Shown piece by piece: positions 1 to 9,695 of a stretch of 64,000 nucleotides of DNA. The translations under genes and the position numbers were made by a program. Source of the stretch: Candidatus Babeliales bacterium (GTDB lineage Bacteria > Babelota > Babeliae > Babelales > UASB340); contig JAGLWI010000006.1 in the NCBI GenBank assembly GCA_023133515.1, positions 23,108-87,107 on the forward strand, read 5' to 3'. Below the pieces are notes generated by a model. It was not told where the DNA came from. It worked only from the letters and a program-made list of their open reading frames with translations, and ran no database searches. The stretch's first letter is position 1; every line of letters begins with the position of its first letter.

Positions 1-205
1 TATACGCAATTTTACAATCCTTTTGCAACAAAATTTTTCCAGAATCAATATCATGATTGCCACCAATAACATTCAATAACGTAGTTTTTCCAGAGCCATT
101 ACGCCCAACAAGACCAATACGTTGGCCTTTATTAATATTAAAAGAAATATTATCAAAAATTATCTGTTGGCCAAACCCAAGAGAAACATCTTTTGCACTT
201 AACAT
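1..205 (-). CDS. ABC-F family ATPase, N-terminal part (runs off the window)
   Basis: The reverse strand from 205 reads 68 residues of an ABC ATPase N-terminus, and the rest lies beyond the left edge. The Walker A motif GRNGSGKTT is complete and the N-terminal 'VSLGFGQQIIFDNIS' pattern is usual for soluble ABC-F proteins (Uup/EttA type), which act on ribosomes or nucleic acid rather than as transporters. No membrane segment is seen. The start ATG lies 2 bases downstream of the stop of the NurA-like gene, so the two are probably cotranscribed. The signature motif and second ATPase domain are outside the window, so a transporter ATPase cannot be fully excluded. Confidence 0.75.
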   Translation of the reverse strand, partial: MLSAKDVSLGFGQQIIFDNISFNINKGQRIGLVGRNGSGKTTLLNVIGGNHDIDSGKILLQKDCKIAY

Positions 206-207
206 TT

Positions 208-1371
208 TTATATTCCAATTCTTCGTTTCTTTAAATTTTTCTGAGATACAAAAAATCTTTTTTTGCTATCAATACCTATCTTTTGAATAAGATGATAAAA
301 AAACTCTCTATCAGGACCTTTCACAACAGCCTGCTCATGAGATTCATATAGAACAACAGGATATCCACGCCCCTTTAATGATTGGTCCAGTACAGTATCA
401 CAAATCAAATCTAAATATTTTCTGTTTTGCACGATCCATTTTAAAGTCTCTATTCTAACAATTTCTTCACCAATGTTAAAATAAAAAAAACATGGTTTTA
501 AATGATCAGGATACTCTTTTACAATTTTTGAATTACTATAAAAAATTGTTGAACGTTCAAAAGTCTTTAAAAATGATCTTACTATTTGCGTATCAACTAA
601 AGCATCAACAGCTTTACATGGAAAATCATGATACTTTGAATGACAAGAAATACAATCTGCGTAATCAAATTTACATAATCCCAACTTTATCAGATTTATA
701 ATCTCCTTGCTCTTCGGAAAACTTATATAACCACAAAGCAATATTTCATTTTTATAAAATTTATCTAAACATGAAAGATAACTTTTTAAAAAATGCCTCT
801 TTACTTCAAACTGTTTTCCCTCTAAAAACCAAAAAATCAAACTTCCATCAACAAAGCAAACAGGATTTTTATCTTTATACTCAATTGCTTTTTGATGCAA
901 AAACATTAATTCCAATTCTTCTCTTTTCAAATCCACAAGATCACGACTAAATAAAATTTTTTCATCATAATCAATTATATCTTGAATCAAAAAAACTTGT
1001 GGGTATGAAAAAAGTTTAACCCTCTCTGTTTTTGAAAACAATCTATGATAATCAATAAAACACCCACCGGAATTTATTAAAAAACAATTTGCTCCACTAA
1101 CATGCCTATCAGGATAAATTTGAGAACCATCAACCGCTAAAACCGAATATTCTTTCAAATTACTATTTACCCGAAAAGAATCAAGCAAATTCCCATCCCA
1201 AAAAGGTACCAGAAATGAGCTATTGGAATTTTTTACTCTTAATAAAAAATCAGAATCCTGTGCAATTTCTTGTAACTTTTTTTGCGCTAAATAATTCTGA
1301 TCTTTTAAATCTGGAAAAATTTTTTCTATTAAAGCTGATATCTGAGAGATAACTTTATTACGATCTAACAT
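208..1371 (-). CDS. NurA-like nuclease domain protein
   Basis: A 387-residue soluble protein. The N-terminal half has 'VLAVDGSQIYPDRH' (about residue 80) and a second acidic motif 'CFVDGSLIFWFLEG' (about 175). These resemble the paired D-G-S motifs of the NurA nuclease fold, a 5'-3' nuclease that usually pairs with the HerA helicase in DNA end resection. A further 'CDTVLDQSLKGRGYPV' segment near the C-terminus fits the conserved late motif. No HerA gene is visible here. It lies 2 bases upstream of the ABC-F gene and 23 bases downstream of a PQ-loop gene. Family assignment rests on motif recall only. Confidence 0.62.
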   Translation of the reverse strand: MLDRNKVISQISALIEKIFPDLKDQNYLAQKKLQEIAQDSDFLLRVKNSNSSFLVPFWDGNLLDSFRVNSNLKEYSVLAVDGSQIYPDRHVSGANCFLINSGGCFIDYHRLFSKTERVKLFSYPQVFLIQDIIDYDEKILFSRDLVDLKREELELMFLHQKAIEYKDKNPVCFVDGSLIFWFLEGKQFEVKRHFLKSYLSCLDKFYKNEILLCGYISFPKSKEIINLIKLGLCKFDYADCISCHSKYHDFPCKAVDALVDTQIVRSFLKTFERSTIFYSNSKIVKEYPDHLKPCFFYFNIGEEIVRIETLKWIVQNRKYLDLICDTVLDQSLKGRGYPVVLYESHEQAVVKGPDREFFYHLIQKIGIDSKKRFFVSQKNLKKRRIGI

Positions 1372-1394
1372 ATCTTCTCTTCTTATAATAAAAA

Positions 1395-2021
1395 TTAAGA
1401 ATTATTTTTATACAAAACAAACTGTAATAAAAAAATTAAATAAAATAAAATCCCTTTCAGATCTGCATATAATATCTGAGAAGGTAATTTTAAAATTAAT
1501 GCCGCAAAACCCTCAAAAGAATATGCCAATAAAACTATCAGCACAAAATATAAGCTAAATCCTTTAATTGACTTTTTCATATATATTTTAAAAATTTGAG
1601 GAAATTTTTTAAAAAAGCTTATTCCTATTGGTAACCATCCTAAAAAATAACCCCATGTTAGATTATAATTAGTTACATAAAAAATAAGAATTAATACCAA
1701 AAAAAAATTTATAAAATAAATAAATAAAAACTTATTATTTTTATGATTAGTATAATAAAAATATCGTTGAAAAATTAAAACCAAAATAAGAAAAAAATAT
1801 AACGGATTAAAAATTTTATATACCAAAGGAAGCTTAGTCGAAAAAGTAAATCCAACATAACAAGCTTGACTATTCAAAAGCCCTAAAAGGAACAGATCAC
1901 TTAATCCACTAGTTGTTTTCAATTTGAAATTAAGAAAAATCTGTGGAACAAAACTCGACAAAAAAATAATACCTGATATCCATACTGCAACATTTGCAAC
2001 AATATTTGGTTGTTTAATCAT
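1395..2021 (-). CDS. PQ-loop repeat membrane protein (paralogue 1)
   Basis: A 208-residue integral membrane protein with about seven hydrophobic segments. It carries two PQ-loop signatures, 'VPQIFLNFKLKTTSGLS' near residue 26 and 'FPQIFKIYMKKSIKGFS' near 140, the layout of the PQ-loop/MtN3 (SWEET, cystinosin) superfamily. Those proteins move small solutes such as sugars or amino acids across membranes. The substrate cannot be read from sequence. Four paralogues occur in this window (also at 2885, 50848 and 51703). For an intracellular bacterium, uptake of a host metabolite is a reasonable inference. Confidence 0.85.
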   Translation of the reverse strand: MIKQPNIVANVAVWISGIIFLSSFVPQIFLNFKLKTTSGLSDLFLLGLLNSQACYVGFTFSTKLPLVYKIFNPLYFFLILVLIFQRYFYYTNHKNNKFLFIYFINFFLVLILIFYVTNYNLTWGYFLGWLPIGISFFKKFPQIFKIYMKKSIKGFSLYFVLIVLLAYSFEGFAALILKLPSQILYADLKGILFYLIFLLQFVLYKNNS

Positions 2022-2124
2022 AGTAAGAAGATATAATAATCAAAAAATATTTAAATAAAGATCTTTGTGATAAACTAATTTATCTTTTATAATTTTATAT
2101 TAACATTTTAACGAAAGGAAAACA

Positions 2125-2832
2125 ATGAAAAGATTCATTATTACAGGAGTATTTGCATCAATCTTGGCATTAAATTTAAATATAACTAGTTATTCAATGT
2201 CAACACCAGAAACAAATTTAGGCACAATAATTGGAAAACATTTAGCTCAAACAGCCATTGATAAATACCCAAATGAAATAAAAAATATTTATTTAGAATC
2301 ATCAAAGTTTATTATGGAATTATTTCCTATTTACAAAAAGCTATTAAATTTTTCCGAAAAACAAAATTCAAATTATAACAAAATTGAAAATGAAATAAAT
2401 AAAATGAATTTTTTAACAGCTTTGATAGGAATAAATGAATTAATTTTGTCTCATCTAAAAATGATAGCAAAAGAAATAGATGAAGAAAAATTTAAAGTTA
2501 AAATTAAAGATCTCTTCAACAAATTAGCCATAAATTTTAATAAAATGGAAATACCTTTTTCAATCAAAAATTTTAAACTTGAACAATCAGCTGAAATAGA
2601 TTTAGAAACCATTCCCTTTTATAATAAAAGTATTATAAAGATAATAATTAATCTAAAAGGATTTATTAAAGAATTTTCTTATGTAGAAAATACAGAAAGA
2701 AATATTATTAATAGAAAATGTCATTTGAAGCTAGAAAATGATCGAGAAATAAATTTTGATACAAGCTATCTTCCATTTATAATACAATCTTTTATAAATG
2801 AAATAAAATCTTTTATAGAAAATAACAGATAA
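2125..2832 (+). CDS. Secreted protein of unknown function
   Basis: A 235-residue protein with a signal peptide (MKRF start, hydrophobic core to about residue 24, possible cleavage after 'SYS'). The mature part is hydrophilic, lysine- and asparagine-rich, and predicted mostly helical without internal membrane segments. The start is supported by an AAAGGA ribosome-binding site 7 to 8 bases upstream. I do not recognise a family. It is convergent with the PQ-loop gene to its right, and a strong bidirectional hairpin terminator separates them. Confidence 0.75.
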   Translation: MKRFIITGVFASILALNLNITSYSMSTPETNLGTIIGKHLAQTAIDKYPNEIKNIYLESSKFIMELFPIYKKLLNFSEKQNSNYNKIENEINKMNFLTALIGINELILSHLKMIAKEIDEEKFKVKIKDLFNKLAINFNKMEIPFSIKNFKLEQSAEIDLETIPFYNKSIIKIIINLKGFIKEFSYVENTERNIINRKCHLKLENDREINFDTSYLPFIIQSFINEIKSFIENNR

Positions 2833-2850
2833 AAAATTAACTATAAAAAA

Positions 2851-2880
2851 GGGCTCAGATTAAAACATTAATCTGAGCCC
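2851..2880. terminator. Bidirectional intrinsic terminator
   Basis: A perfect 13-bp stem (2851-2863 with 2868-2880) and a four-base AACA loop. It is preceded by an A-run and followed by a T-run, so it can end transcription of the secreted-protein gene on the plus strand and of the PQ-loop gene on the minus strand. Confidence 0.93.
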
Positions 2881-2884
2881 TTTT

Positions 2885-3505
2885 TTATTTATATTCAGAA
2901 TACTTCCAAAACTGAACACAAAATATTGAATAGATTATAAGGCCACGTAATGCGATCAATAACGATTGAATTGGCCAATTTAAAACAAAAGCTATTATAA
3001 ACTCAATAAGATTCCCTACAGCAATCATTGAAACAAGTAAAAAACTAAATCCCTTAACTGATTTAGTCTGGTATATTTTAAATACTTGAGGCAACTGATA
3101 AACAGACCATATCACCATAGCAACCCATCCGGCACACATTCCAACAATCTTTGGAGAATTCAAGAAAATAAATATTGCTGTAATAATAATTAATAAACCA
3201 ATAAAATAAAGCTTTAAAGATCCAAAACAAATTTGAATATCTCTATAAAAAAATCGCTGAAAAACTATCAATGCAACAGCAAGAAGGGCAAATGGACCCA
3301 TTATTCGGTAAACAACAGGAAAATTTAATCCATATACATAAAAAATATGCGCTGCATAACCAGAAAAATATCCCAAAATATACAAATCACTCAATCCACT
3401 AGTTGTTTTCATTTTATAATTAAGAAATAATTGTGGCAAAAGAGCTCCTAAATAAGAAATGTTAATAAACCACATAAAAAATGTTATCAAAAAATTTGGT
3501 TCCAT
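2885..3505 (-). CDS. PQ-loop repeat membrane protein (paralogue 2)
   Basis: About 206 residues with seven hydrophobic segments and two PQ signatures: 'LPQLFLNYKMKTTSGLS' in the first half and 'LPQVFKIYQTKSVKGFS' in the second. I place the start at the ATG at 3505 (MEPNFLI), not the upstream in-frame start near 3523, because a GGGGG run lies 7 bases before it as ribosome-binding site. The superfamily transports small solutes; the substrate is unknown. The gene ends at the shared bidirectional terminator. Confidence 0.85.
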   Translation of the reverse strand: MEPNFLITFFMWFINISYLGALLPQLFLNYKMKTTSGLSDLYILGYFSGYAAHIFYVYGLNFPVVYRIMGPFALLAVALIVFQRFFYRDIQICFGSLKLYFIGLLIIITAIFIFLNSPKIVGMCAGWVAMVIWSVYQLPQVFKIYQTKSVKGFSFLLVSMIAVGNLIEFIIAFVLNWPIQSLLIALRGLIIYSIFCVQFWKYSEYK

Positions 3506-3512
3506 AATAATT

Positions 3513-3517
3513 CCCCC
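3513..3517 (-). promoter_or_regulatory. G5 ribosome-binding site of PQ-loop gene
   Basis: Five C on the plus strand, read as GGGGG seven bases before the ATG at 3505. Most genes here use AAAGGA or GGAGG, so a pure G-run is unusual. Similar runs precede the genes starting at 51492, 55399 and 62745. Confidence 0.6.
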
Positions 3518-3724
3518 GATCAAGAAATTTTCAATTCCATTCCGTTATTAATTTACATTGAAATAAAGTATAAAAACAAGAATTAAGATACAAAAAATGC
3601 AAATTTATACCACAAAATCATCATCTTTTGCTAATAAAATCAAATTTAGATATAAAATTTGAAATAAATGAATAAACCTTTCATAAATAAAAATTAATTA
3701 TATAGATTAATAAAAGGATTAAAA

Positions 3725-4960
3725 ATGAATAAAAAACATTTTATACTATTTATAATATTAACCATAATTACTAATCATCTTTTTTGTATGAAATTACCTC
3801 CGATAAATAAAAAACGTTCTAATGAAAGTTCAAAATCATCTTCTTCAAAAAGCTCAAATCAATCTTGTTACTTTCCTCCAATTCATAAAAAGAAAAAAAA
3901 TATTTCAAATGAATTATATGAATTATTAAAAAATACAAATACTAATCTTGCCAATGCTTTTAGTTATTTTTGTAATAATAACAAAAAAGCATCAAATCAA
4001 ATGATACAAAAATACATAAATAATATAAAAATAAAGAAAACAAGACTTAAAAATTATATTAATTCTAAACTAAGTGAAAAAAATCAAATAAAATTAAATT
4101 TTTTCTTTGAAATTTATCCTGAATTAGATCTAATGAGATCTTGTGAATGTTTTAAAAGAAAAGAGTTTAATGATTCAATTCGTTATTGCTTAAAATCTTT
4201 ATCACAATACTATTCTGAAATTTGGGCAATGTGTCCAATATGGTATTTTTGTTATAATGATACTAAATATTCAATGAATTATTATTCACTTACAAACTTA
4301 ATACAAAAAATAAATATTGCTGAAAACTTATATAACAAAATTATAAATTTTATAAACTCTCCCTGCTTCCCTAAAATAAAATATGAAAAACAATATCAAA
4401 TAACACCAATAAAAAACTATAATTCACATAAAAAATACAGTTCTATAGTAAATATGTTTTCTAATTTTTTAGATTCAAATATAATTAAAAAACCTAATCA
4501 ATGGTTATTTAAAAATGATTATTTTCAAAAAGCAAAAAAATACTTTTTGGAATCATATAATTTTTATATTTATCCTTCTAAATATTTTATTCAAATTCAC
4601 CAAACCAAAAATGTTATTTACCACAACAAACTAAAAACTTACCAAGAAGCCTTAAAAAGCTGCATTTATTCTTTACATAATTCCTCTTTGGGAATAACAA
4701 CTGATTACGACAATTTGCATAAATATTATTACCATTTTATACTTCTTTTTAATAAAGAAATTACTTATTATAAACAAAATGATCCTGATTATTATTTTAA
4801 AATAATAAATTATTATCCAGACAAAATACAAAAATGCATTAACAACATAAAAAGTTTAAAAATTTTGCTTGTAAAAACTAATCAATTGAAGCAACATATT
4901 GAAAAATCAATTAATCATATACAAACTCAAATAAGAAAAATTCACTTTGATAGTTATTAA
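3725..4960 (+). CDS. Secreted protein of unknown function, low-complexity N-terminus
   Basis: A 411-residue protein with a hydrophobic N-terminal signal (residues 5-22) followed by a Ser/Lys-rich linker (about 30-48). The rest is rich in Asn, Lys and Tyr, looks largely helical and has scattered cysteines; it could be an all-alpha repeat fold. An AAAGGA motif lies about 7 bases before the ATG. No recognised domain. The strong AT bias and compositional skew match the other secreted proteins in the window. Confidence 0.72.
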   Translation: MNKKHFILFIILTIITNHLFCMKLPPINKKRSNESSKSSSSKSSNQSCYFPPIHKKKKNISNELYELLKNTNTNLANAFSYFCNNNKKASNQMIQKYINNIKIKKTRLKNYINSKLSEKNQIKLNFFFEIYPELDLMRSCECFKRKEFNDSIRYCLKSLSQYYSEIWAMCPIWYFCYNDTKYSMNYYSLTNLIQKINIAENLYNKIINFINSPCFPKIKYEKQYQITPIKNYNSHKKYSSIVNMFSNFLDSNIIKKPNQWLFKNDYFQKAKKYFLESYNFYIYPSKYFIQIHQTKNVIYHNKLKTYQEALKSCIYSLHNSSLGITTDYDNLHKYYYHFILLFNKEITYYKQNDPDYYFKIINYYPDKIQKCINNIKSLKILLVKTNQLKQHIEKSINHIQTQIRKIHFDSY

Positions 4961-4996
4961 AAAACATAAAATATAAAACAAACAAGATATTTAACA

Positions 4997-6526
4997 TTAT
5001 CTTTTATCTATATTGTAATTTAAAATAAAATCTACAAACAGTCGCACTCCTGCACCAGTTGCACCCTTTCCTAAATAACTTATTGATGGAATACTATCTG
5101 CAGTCCCAGCAATATCAAGATGCGCCCATTTTGTTTTTTCTACAAAATTACTTAAAAACCAAGCAGCCGTAATCGTTCCAGCTTTATATTCTGGTAATCC
5201 AATATTTGAAATATCAGCAACATTAGATTCTACAGCTTTTTTAAAATCATCATCCAATGGAAGAGGCCAAACTCTATCTCCACTTACAAGACTAATAGCC
5301 TGCAATTTTGTGCCAATCTCTTCATTTTTAGTCAAAAGCGCAGTAAAAAAGTGACCTAAAGCAGAAAGACATGCCCCCGTCAATGTAGCAATATCTAAAA
5401 TTACATCTGGCTTATAAAATTTTTCTGCATAACAAAGTGCATCCGCCAAAATTAATCTTCCTTCAGCATCTGTATTTTTAATTTCTGCAGTTTTTCCATT
5501 CATAAAAGTTATAATATCATTCAGCTTACACGATTTACCACTTGGCATATTTTCTACAAGTGGAGTTATTCCTACAACATTAACTTGTGGTTTTATCTGG
5601 CCAATTGCACTCATCGTTGCAATTACTGCTGCGGCACCAGACATATCAAACTTCATACCTTCCATACAGGCAGAAGGTTTAAGACTTAACCCTCCAGAAT
5701 CAAAAGTTACTCCTTTTCCAACTAATGCAATTGTAGGTGCATCTTTTTTTAATGATTTATATTCAATTACAACAAATTTTCCTTCTTCTTCTGACCCAGC
5801 ATCAACAGATAAAAATCCACCCATACCTAATTCTTTTGCTTTTTCGGCTCCAAAAACTGTACATTCTAAATCATTTTTATCAGCAATTTTTTTTGCCTCA
5901 TTTCCTAAAGAAGTAGGGGTCATATAATTCGCTGGCATATCAGAAAGATACCTTGCAAAATTTGTAGCATTCCCTATGATTTGTCCTTCTTTCAGGCTAA
6001 TAGCAAATGGTTGAGATTCATCCGAACCAACATCCATTAAAAGTTGTATTTTAATATCTTCTTTTTTATCACTTTTAAATTTTGTAAATTCATATTCAGC
6101 CAAAAGTGATGTGATAACTATCTGTCTTACAAGTTTAGGTTTTATTAACCCAAAAGATTTTTCATCTGGAACAGATAAAACTGCATTCTCAATTTTTAAT
6201 TTTTTTAAAAGCTTTACTGATGTCCCAACCGCTCTTCTAAAATTCTCAAGTTCAATATTCCATCTGTTTTTAAGTTTTCCGATTCCTACAAATACTAACT
6301 GAATCAAAGATTTATCTTTTGTTGCTGTAAGAACAAAAGATTGACCAATCTTTCCTTCAAATTTATGTTTTTTAAAAATCTCTTTTAAATTTGAATAAAA
6401 ATCTTTCTCAACTTTTTCAAAATCTTCTTTTTTTCCAACAAGCTCTATCCCTTCTTTCAAGAAAAAAATATAGCCTTCAACATTATTATCCCAAAACTTT
6501 TTCTCACTAATCTGAATATCTATCAT
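4997..6526 (-). CDS. pepA: Leucyl (cytosol) aminopeptidase, M17 family
   Basis: A 509-residue M17 aminopeptidase that removes N-terminal residues from peptides in the cytoplasm using two metal ions. The N-terminal macro-like domain is followed by the catalytic domain, with the metal and active-site lysine segment 'VGKGVTFDSGGLSLKP' and the family signature NTDAEGRLILADAL. Length is normal. A GGAGG ribosome-binding site lies 7 bases before the ATG, and the start overlaps the sufU stop by 4 bases, so translation is probably coupled in a sufS-sufU-pepA operon. In a host-dependent bacterium it probably helps turn imported peptides into amino acids. Confidence 0.95.
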   Translation of the reverse strand: MIDIQISEKKFWDNNVEGYIFFLKEGIELVGKKEDFEKVEKDFYSNLKEIFKKHKFEGKIGQSFVLTATKDKSLIQLVFVGIGKLKNRWNIELENFRRAVGTSVKLLKKLKIENAVLSVPDEKSFGLIKPKLVRQIVITSLLAEYEFTKFKSDKKEDIKIQLLMDVGSDESQPFAISLKEGQIIGNATNFARYLSDMPANYMTPTSLGNEAKKIADKNDLECTVFGAEKAKELGMGGFLSVDAGSEEEGKFVVIEYKSLKKDAPTIALVGKGVTFDSGGLSLKPSACMEGMKFDMSGAAAVIATMSAIGQIKPQVNVVGITPLVENMPSGKSCKLNDIITFMNGKTAEIKNTDAEGRLILADALCYAEKFYKPDVILDIATLTGACLSALGHFFTALLTKNEEIGTKLQAISLVSGDRVWPLPLDDDFKKAVESNVADISNIGLPEYKAGTITAAWFLSNFVEKTKWAHLDIAGTADSIPSISYLGKGATGAGVRLFVDFILNYNIDKR

Positions 6527-7008
6527 ATCTTTTCCTCCACTTTAAATTTTTCTAAACCATTCTGCAAAACATTTAGGCAAAGCAAGGCACATTTTAAACG
6601 TATAGGCCCCAACTGTATACCAAGTAATTTTAAAATATAATCTTTTTTCATAGCCAAAACTTCTTCTACACGTTTTCCAATACAATTTTCAGTCAATATC
6701 GACGTAGCTGCAATACTAATTACACAACCAGAACCATCAAATCCTAAATCTTTAATTTTCAAAATTCCAAATTCATCTTTTTCTATATTTCCAGAAATAG
6801 AAATACTATCTCCACAAGAAAGATTATGTATGTTACTAGAAAAATCAGAATTATCTATATTTTTCTTGTTACGTGGATTTTTAAAATGATCTATCAACTC
6901 TTCTTTATACAAATTTGTGTCCCTTTTTGAAGCCTCATTCAAATTACAACCCTTACAATAATATCTGGGATCTTTCATCACTACTTTCCCTACTTTCCTT
7001 ACTTTCAT
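6523..7008 (-). CDS. sufU: Fe-S cluster assembly scaffold SufU
   Basis: A 161-residue NifU-like/SufU protein. The three conserved cysteine sites are present: 'NLSCGDSI', 'DGSGCVISIAATS' and 'LKCALLCLNVL', with the Asp in the 'CGD' motif. SufU accepts or relays persulfide sulfur from SufS during Fe-S assembly. An unusual N-terminal stretch of about 30 residues contains 'YYCKGC'; the ATG for MKDPRYY at about 6978 is an alternative start. The ORF overlaps sufS by 4 bases (ATGA), which supports coupling. SufB, C and D are not in this window. Confidence 0.9.
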   Translation of the reverse strand: MKVRKVGKVVMKDPRYYCKGCNLNEASKRDTNLYKEELIDHFKNPRNKKNIDNSDFSSNIHNLSCGDSISISGNIEKDEFGILKIKDLGFDGSGCVISIAATSILTENCIGKRVEEVLAMKKDYILKLLGIQLGPIRLKCALLCLNVLQNGLEKFKVEEKI

Positions 7009-8231
7009 TTAAAAAAATTTACAGCCCCTCTAAATTCTTTTAAAAAATTCTCAACATCTTGATGTGTATTATACAGATAAAAACTTACCCTCAAACTAGA
7101 CTTAATACCCAAAGCATACGCCAAAGGTTGTGCACAATGATGCCCTGCTCTTACAACTATTTTCTTGGAACTTAAATAAGAACAAAGATCATGAGCATGT
7201 ATTCCATCAACAGATAAACTTACAAGATGACCATTCTTTTTTAATCTTTCCAAATTTCCATAAATATTAACATCATCTATTTTTTGCAAATTTTCTATAA
7301 GATTTTGGCATAAGGATGATTCATGATCTTTCAATTGTTTATAATCAACATTATTATTTATATACTCAACGGCACAATCAAGCCCTATAGCCTGAGCTAT
7401 AGGAGGAGTTCCAGCTTCATATTTAAACGGAGCCTCTTTCCATTCAAATTTTTCTTCCATAACCAAATAAACCATAGAACCACCAAGCTGGTATGGTTCT
7501 AATTTTTCATGAAGCTCCTTTTTAATATACAAAACTCCAACACCAGTTGGACCTAACATTTTATGTCCCGAAAAAGTAAGAAAATCAACATCCAAATCTT
7601 TTACATCTATTTTTTCGTGTGGTACAGATTGAGCTGCATCTATCAAAACCTTTGCTCCAACATTATGAGCACTTTTAATCAATTTTTTTAATTGATCACT
7701 GCTTTCCCATACATCACTTAAAACATTAGACCTGTGGGTAATTGCCACAATCTTTGTTTTCTCATTTATAAGATCAGGAACATCGATTTTTAAAAAAAAC
7801 GTCTCTGGATTTAATCTTATAAATTTAAGCTCCGCTCCACTTCGTTTTGCCAAACGCTGCCACGGTAAAATGTTTGAATGATGCTCAACATTGGTAATAA
7901 TAATTTGATCACCAACTGCAACATTATCAAACCCCCAAGCACTAGCAACAAAATTTATACCCTCGGTTGTACCTTTGGTAAAAATAATCTCTTCAGACTC
8001 TGCATTAATAAACTCTGCAATTTTTTTTCTAGCACCCTCATACAGAGTGGTTGCATTTTCACCAAGCTCACTCAAACCACGATGAACATTTGAATTGTAT
8101 TTTTCATAAAAAGTTGATACCGCTTGTATAACTTGTATTGGCTTATGAGTTGTAGCTCCATTATCCAAATAAATTATCGCATCTTTACGATTTAATATTG
8201 GAAAATCGCACTTTAGCTTTTTTGGATCCAT
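7005..8231 (-). CDS. sufS: Cysteine desulfurase SufS
   Basis: A 408-residue PLP-dependent class V aminotransferase-fold enzyme that takes sulfur from cysteine for Fe-S clusters. Visible features are the PLP lysine in 'FSGHKMLGPTGVGVLY', the early 'YLDNGATTHKP' segment, and the active-site cysteine in 'RAGHHCAQPL', which is the SufS rather than IscS type. Start ATG at 8231 with AAAGGA upstream. First gene of an overlapping operon with sufU and pepA. Confidence 0.95.
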   Translation of the reverse strand: MDPKKLKCDFPILNRKDAIIYLDNGATTHKPIQVIQAVSTFYEKYNSNVHRGLSELGENATTLYEGARKKIAEFINAESEEIIFTKGTTEGINFVASAWGFDNVAVGDQIIITNVEHHSNILPWQRLAKRSGAELKFIRLNPETFFLKIDVPDLINEKTKIVAITHRSNVLSDVWESSDQLKKLIKSAHNVGAKVLIDAAQSVPHEKIDVKDLDVDFLTFSGHKMLGPTGVGVLYIKKELHEKLEPYQLGGSMVYLVMEEKFEWKEAPFKYEAGTPPIAQAIGLDCAVEYINNNVDYKQLKDHESSLCQNLIENLQKIDDVNIYGNLERLKKNGHLVSLSVDGIHAHDLCSYLSSKKIVVRAGHHCAQPLAYALGIKSSLRVSFYLYNTHQDVENFLKEFRGAVNFFK

Positions 8232-8400
8232 GGTAATATCCTTTATTCCCTTTTTTAATTTAAAAATTGAACGCTTTTTGCAAACACAATCAATCTTTAC
8301 ATTTCACAAATAATAGGTTAAATTTTCGTTTTAACCGCCGTATTCAACATAATAACATTATTCACAACTTGCTGCAAAAATAAAACACTCATAAAATAAC

Positions 8401-9690
8401 ATGAAAATTTTTAAATTTTTTCTTATAAAAATATTTTTTCTTATTACAACTCAATCAAATGCCAAGCTGCCAATTGTCAAACAAAAACTTGAAAAAAAAA
8501 GAAAAGATTACTTTTACATTAAAGAAAGATTAAGATATTACAATCTAATTCCAACCTGTACACCTCCGTCTTATAAATATAAAACAGAAATTCTTTGTGG
8601 AACATCTATTGAAAGCTTTAAATTAGATCCAAAAATAGAAAGATTTGCAAAATCCCAAAATCTAAGACTAAATCATTCAATATTTTTTAATCTCAACTTT
8701 CTTAAAAAAACAAAAAAGGTACGTCTATACCATTTAAAACCAAAACATTTCAAACAAAATGTAGGACAACTTTTAGATGTAAAAACAGAAGATGGAAAAA
8801 CAATTTCATGCACATATTTTGATAGAAAAAGTGATAAGCTTTTAATTATAGGAGGAGGATTCACAAATGAACGAGAACTAATGTCACCCTTTATAGATAT
8901 GTTCATTGATTATGACATTATTCTATTTGACTACCGTGGACATGGATACCACCAAATTAACTTTTTAGATATTTTTTCTGGAAAACTAAATCTAACCAAA
9001 ATTCTATTTGGCGCTAACACAAAAATATCAATGATTGGAGCAGTTGAAGAAAAAGATGTTTTTGCAGTTGTAGATAATTTAAAAAAAGTAAAAAATTATA
9101 AGCAAACAATTGGGTTAGGAATCTGTTATTCTGCTCTTATTTTTGTAAAAGCAGCAACAATAAGACAAAATGAACAAAAAGAAAAACTTTTTGACAAACT
9201 TATCCTTGATGGCTGCTGGTTATCATTAGAAAACTTTATAGAAAAATTGATGGAAGATCCAAAAAAAATTTGTTCTCCTCAAAAAGGTGGATGGAAAAAT
9301 AATTGGATAGTCAAAAAACGATGGTTTCAAAAATCACTGATAAATATTGGACAAAGTCTCTCTTCAACAAAATTCAACAAGATTTCAATTTTAGATTATC
9401 TTCCCAAACTTAAAAACATACCAATTTTATATTTCTATGGTAAAGATGATATTGTAATCAATAGGCATGAATTTGAAATAATCTGGAATGCAACAAAAGT
9501 TAAAGAAAAAACTGTTGTCGTAACATCAAATCCTCACGTTAACAATCACCTTAAACAAAAAGAATTATATCAAATGATTTGCGATCTTTTTATTGAATTA
9601 CCACACGAAAAATTTATAAATTGTTTTCAAAACAAAAACAATTTGATTCAACATTATATAGATAAACTTACAAGTAATTTAAAACATTAA
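8401..9690 (+). CDS. Secreted alpha/beta-hydrolase-like protein
   Basis: A 429-residue protein with a signal peptide (to about residue 21). The middle has the alpha/beta-hydrolase pattern: 'LLIIGGGFTNERE' (oxyanion-side loop), 'DIILFDYRGHGYH', then 'GLGICYSAL' at the nucleophile elbow, 'FYGKDDIV' as the acid region, and a late histidine in 'SNPHVNNH'. The elbow reads G-I-C-Y-S, with cysteine where most family members have serine; dienelactone hydrolases are a known Cys-nucleophile precedent. No clear ribosome-binding site precedes the ATG. Its stop lies 5 bases from the convergent metG stop. Substrate unknown. Confidence 0.75.
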   Translation: MKIFKFFLIKIFFLITTQSNAKLPIVKQKLEKKRKDYFYIKERLRYYNLIPTCTPPSYKYKTEILCGTSIESFKLDPKIERFAKSQNLRLNHSIFFNLNFLKKTKKVRLYHLKPKHFKQNVGQLLDVKTEDGKTISCTYFDRKSDKLLIIGGGFTNERELMSPFIDMFIDYDIILFDYRGHGYHQINFLDIFSGKLNLTKILFGANTKISMIGAVEEKDVFAVVDNLKKVKNYKQTIGLGICYSALIFVKAATIRQNEQKEKLFDKLILDGCWLSLENFIEKLMEDPKKICSPQKGGWKNNWIVKKRWFQKSLINIGQSLSSTKFNKISILDYLPKLKNIPILYFYGKDDIVINRHEFEIIWNATKVKEKTVVVTSNPHVNNHLKQKELYQMICDLFIELPHEKFINCFQNKNNLIQHYIDKLTSNLKH

Positions 9691-9695
9691 CCAAT

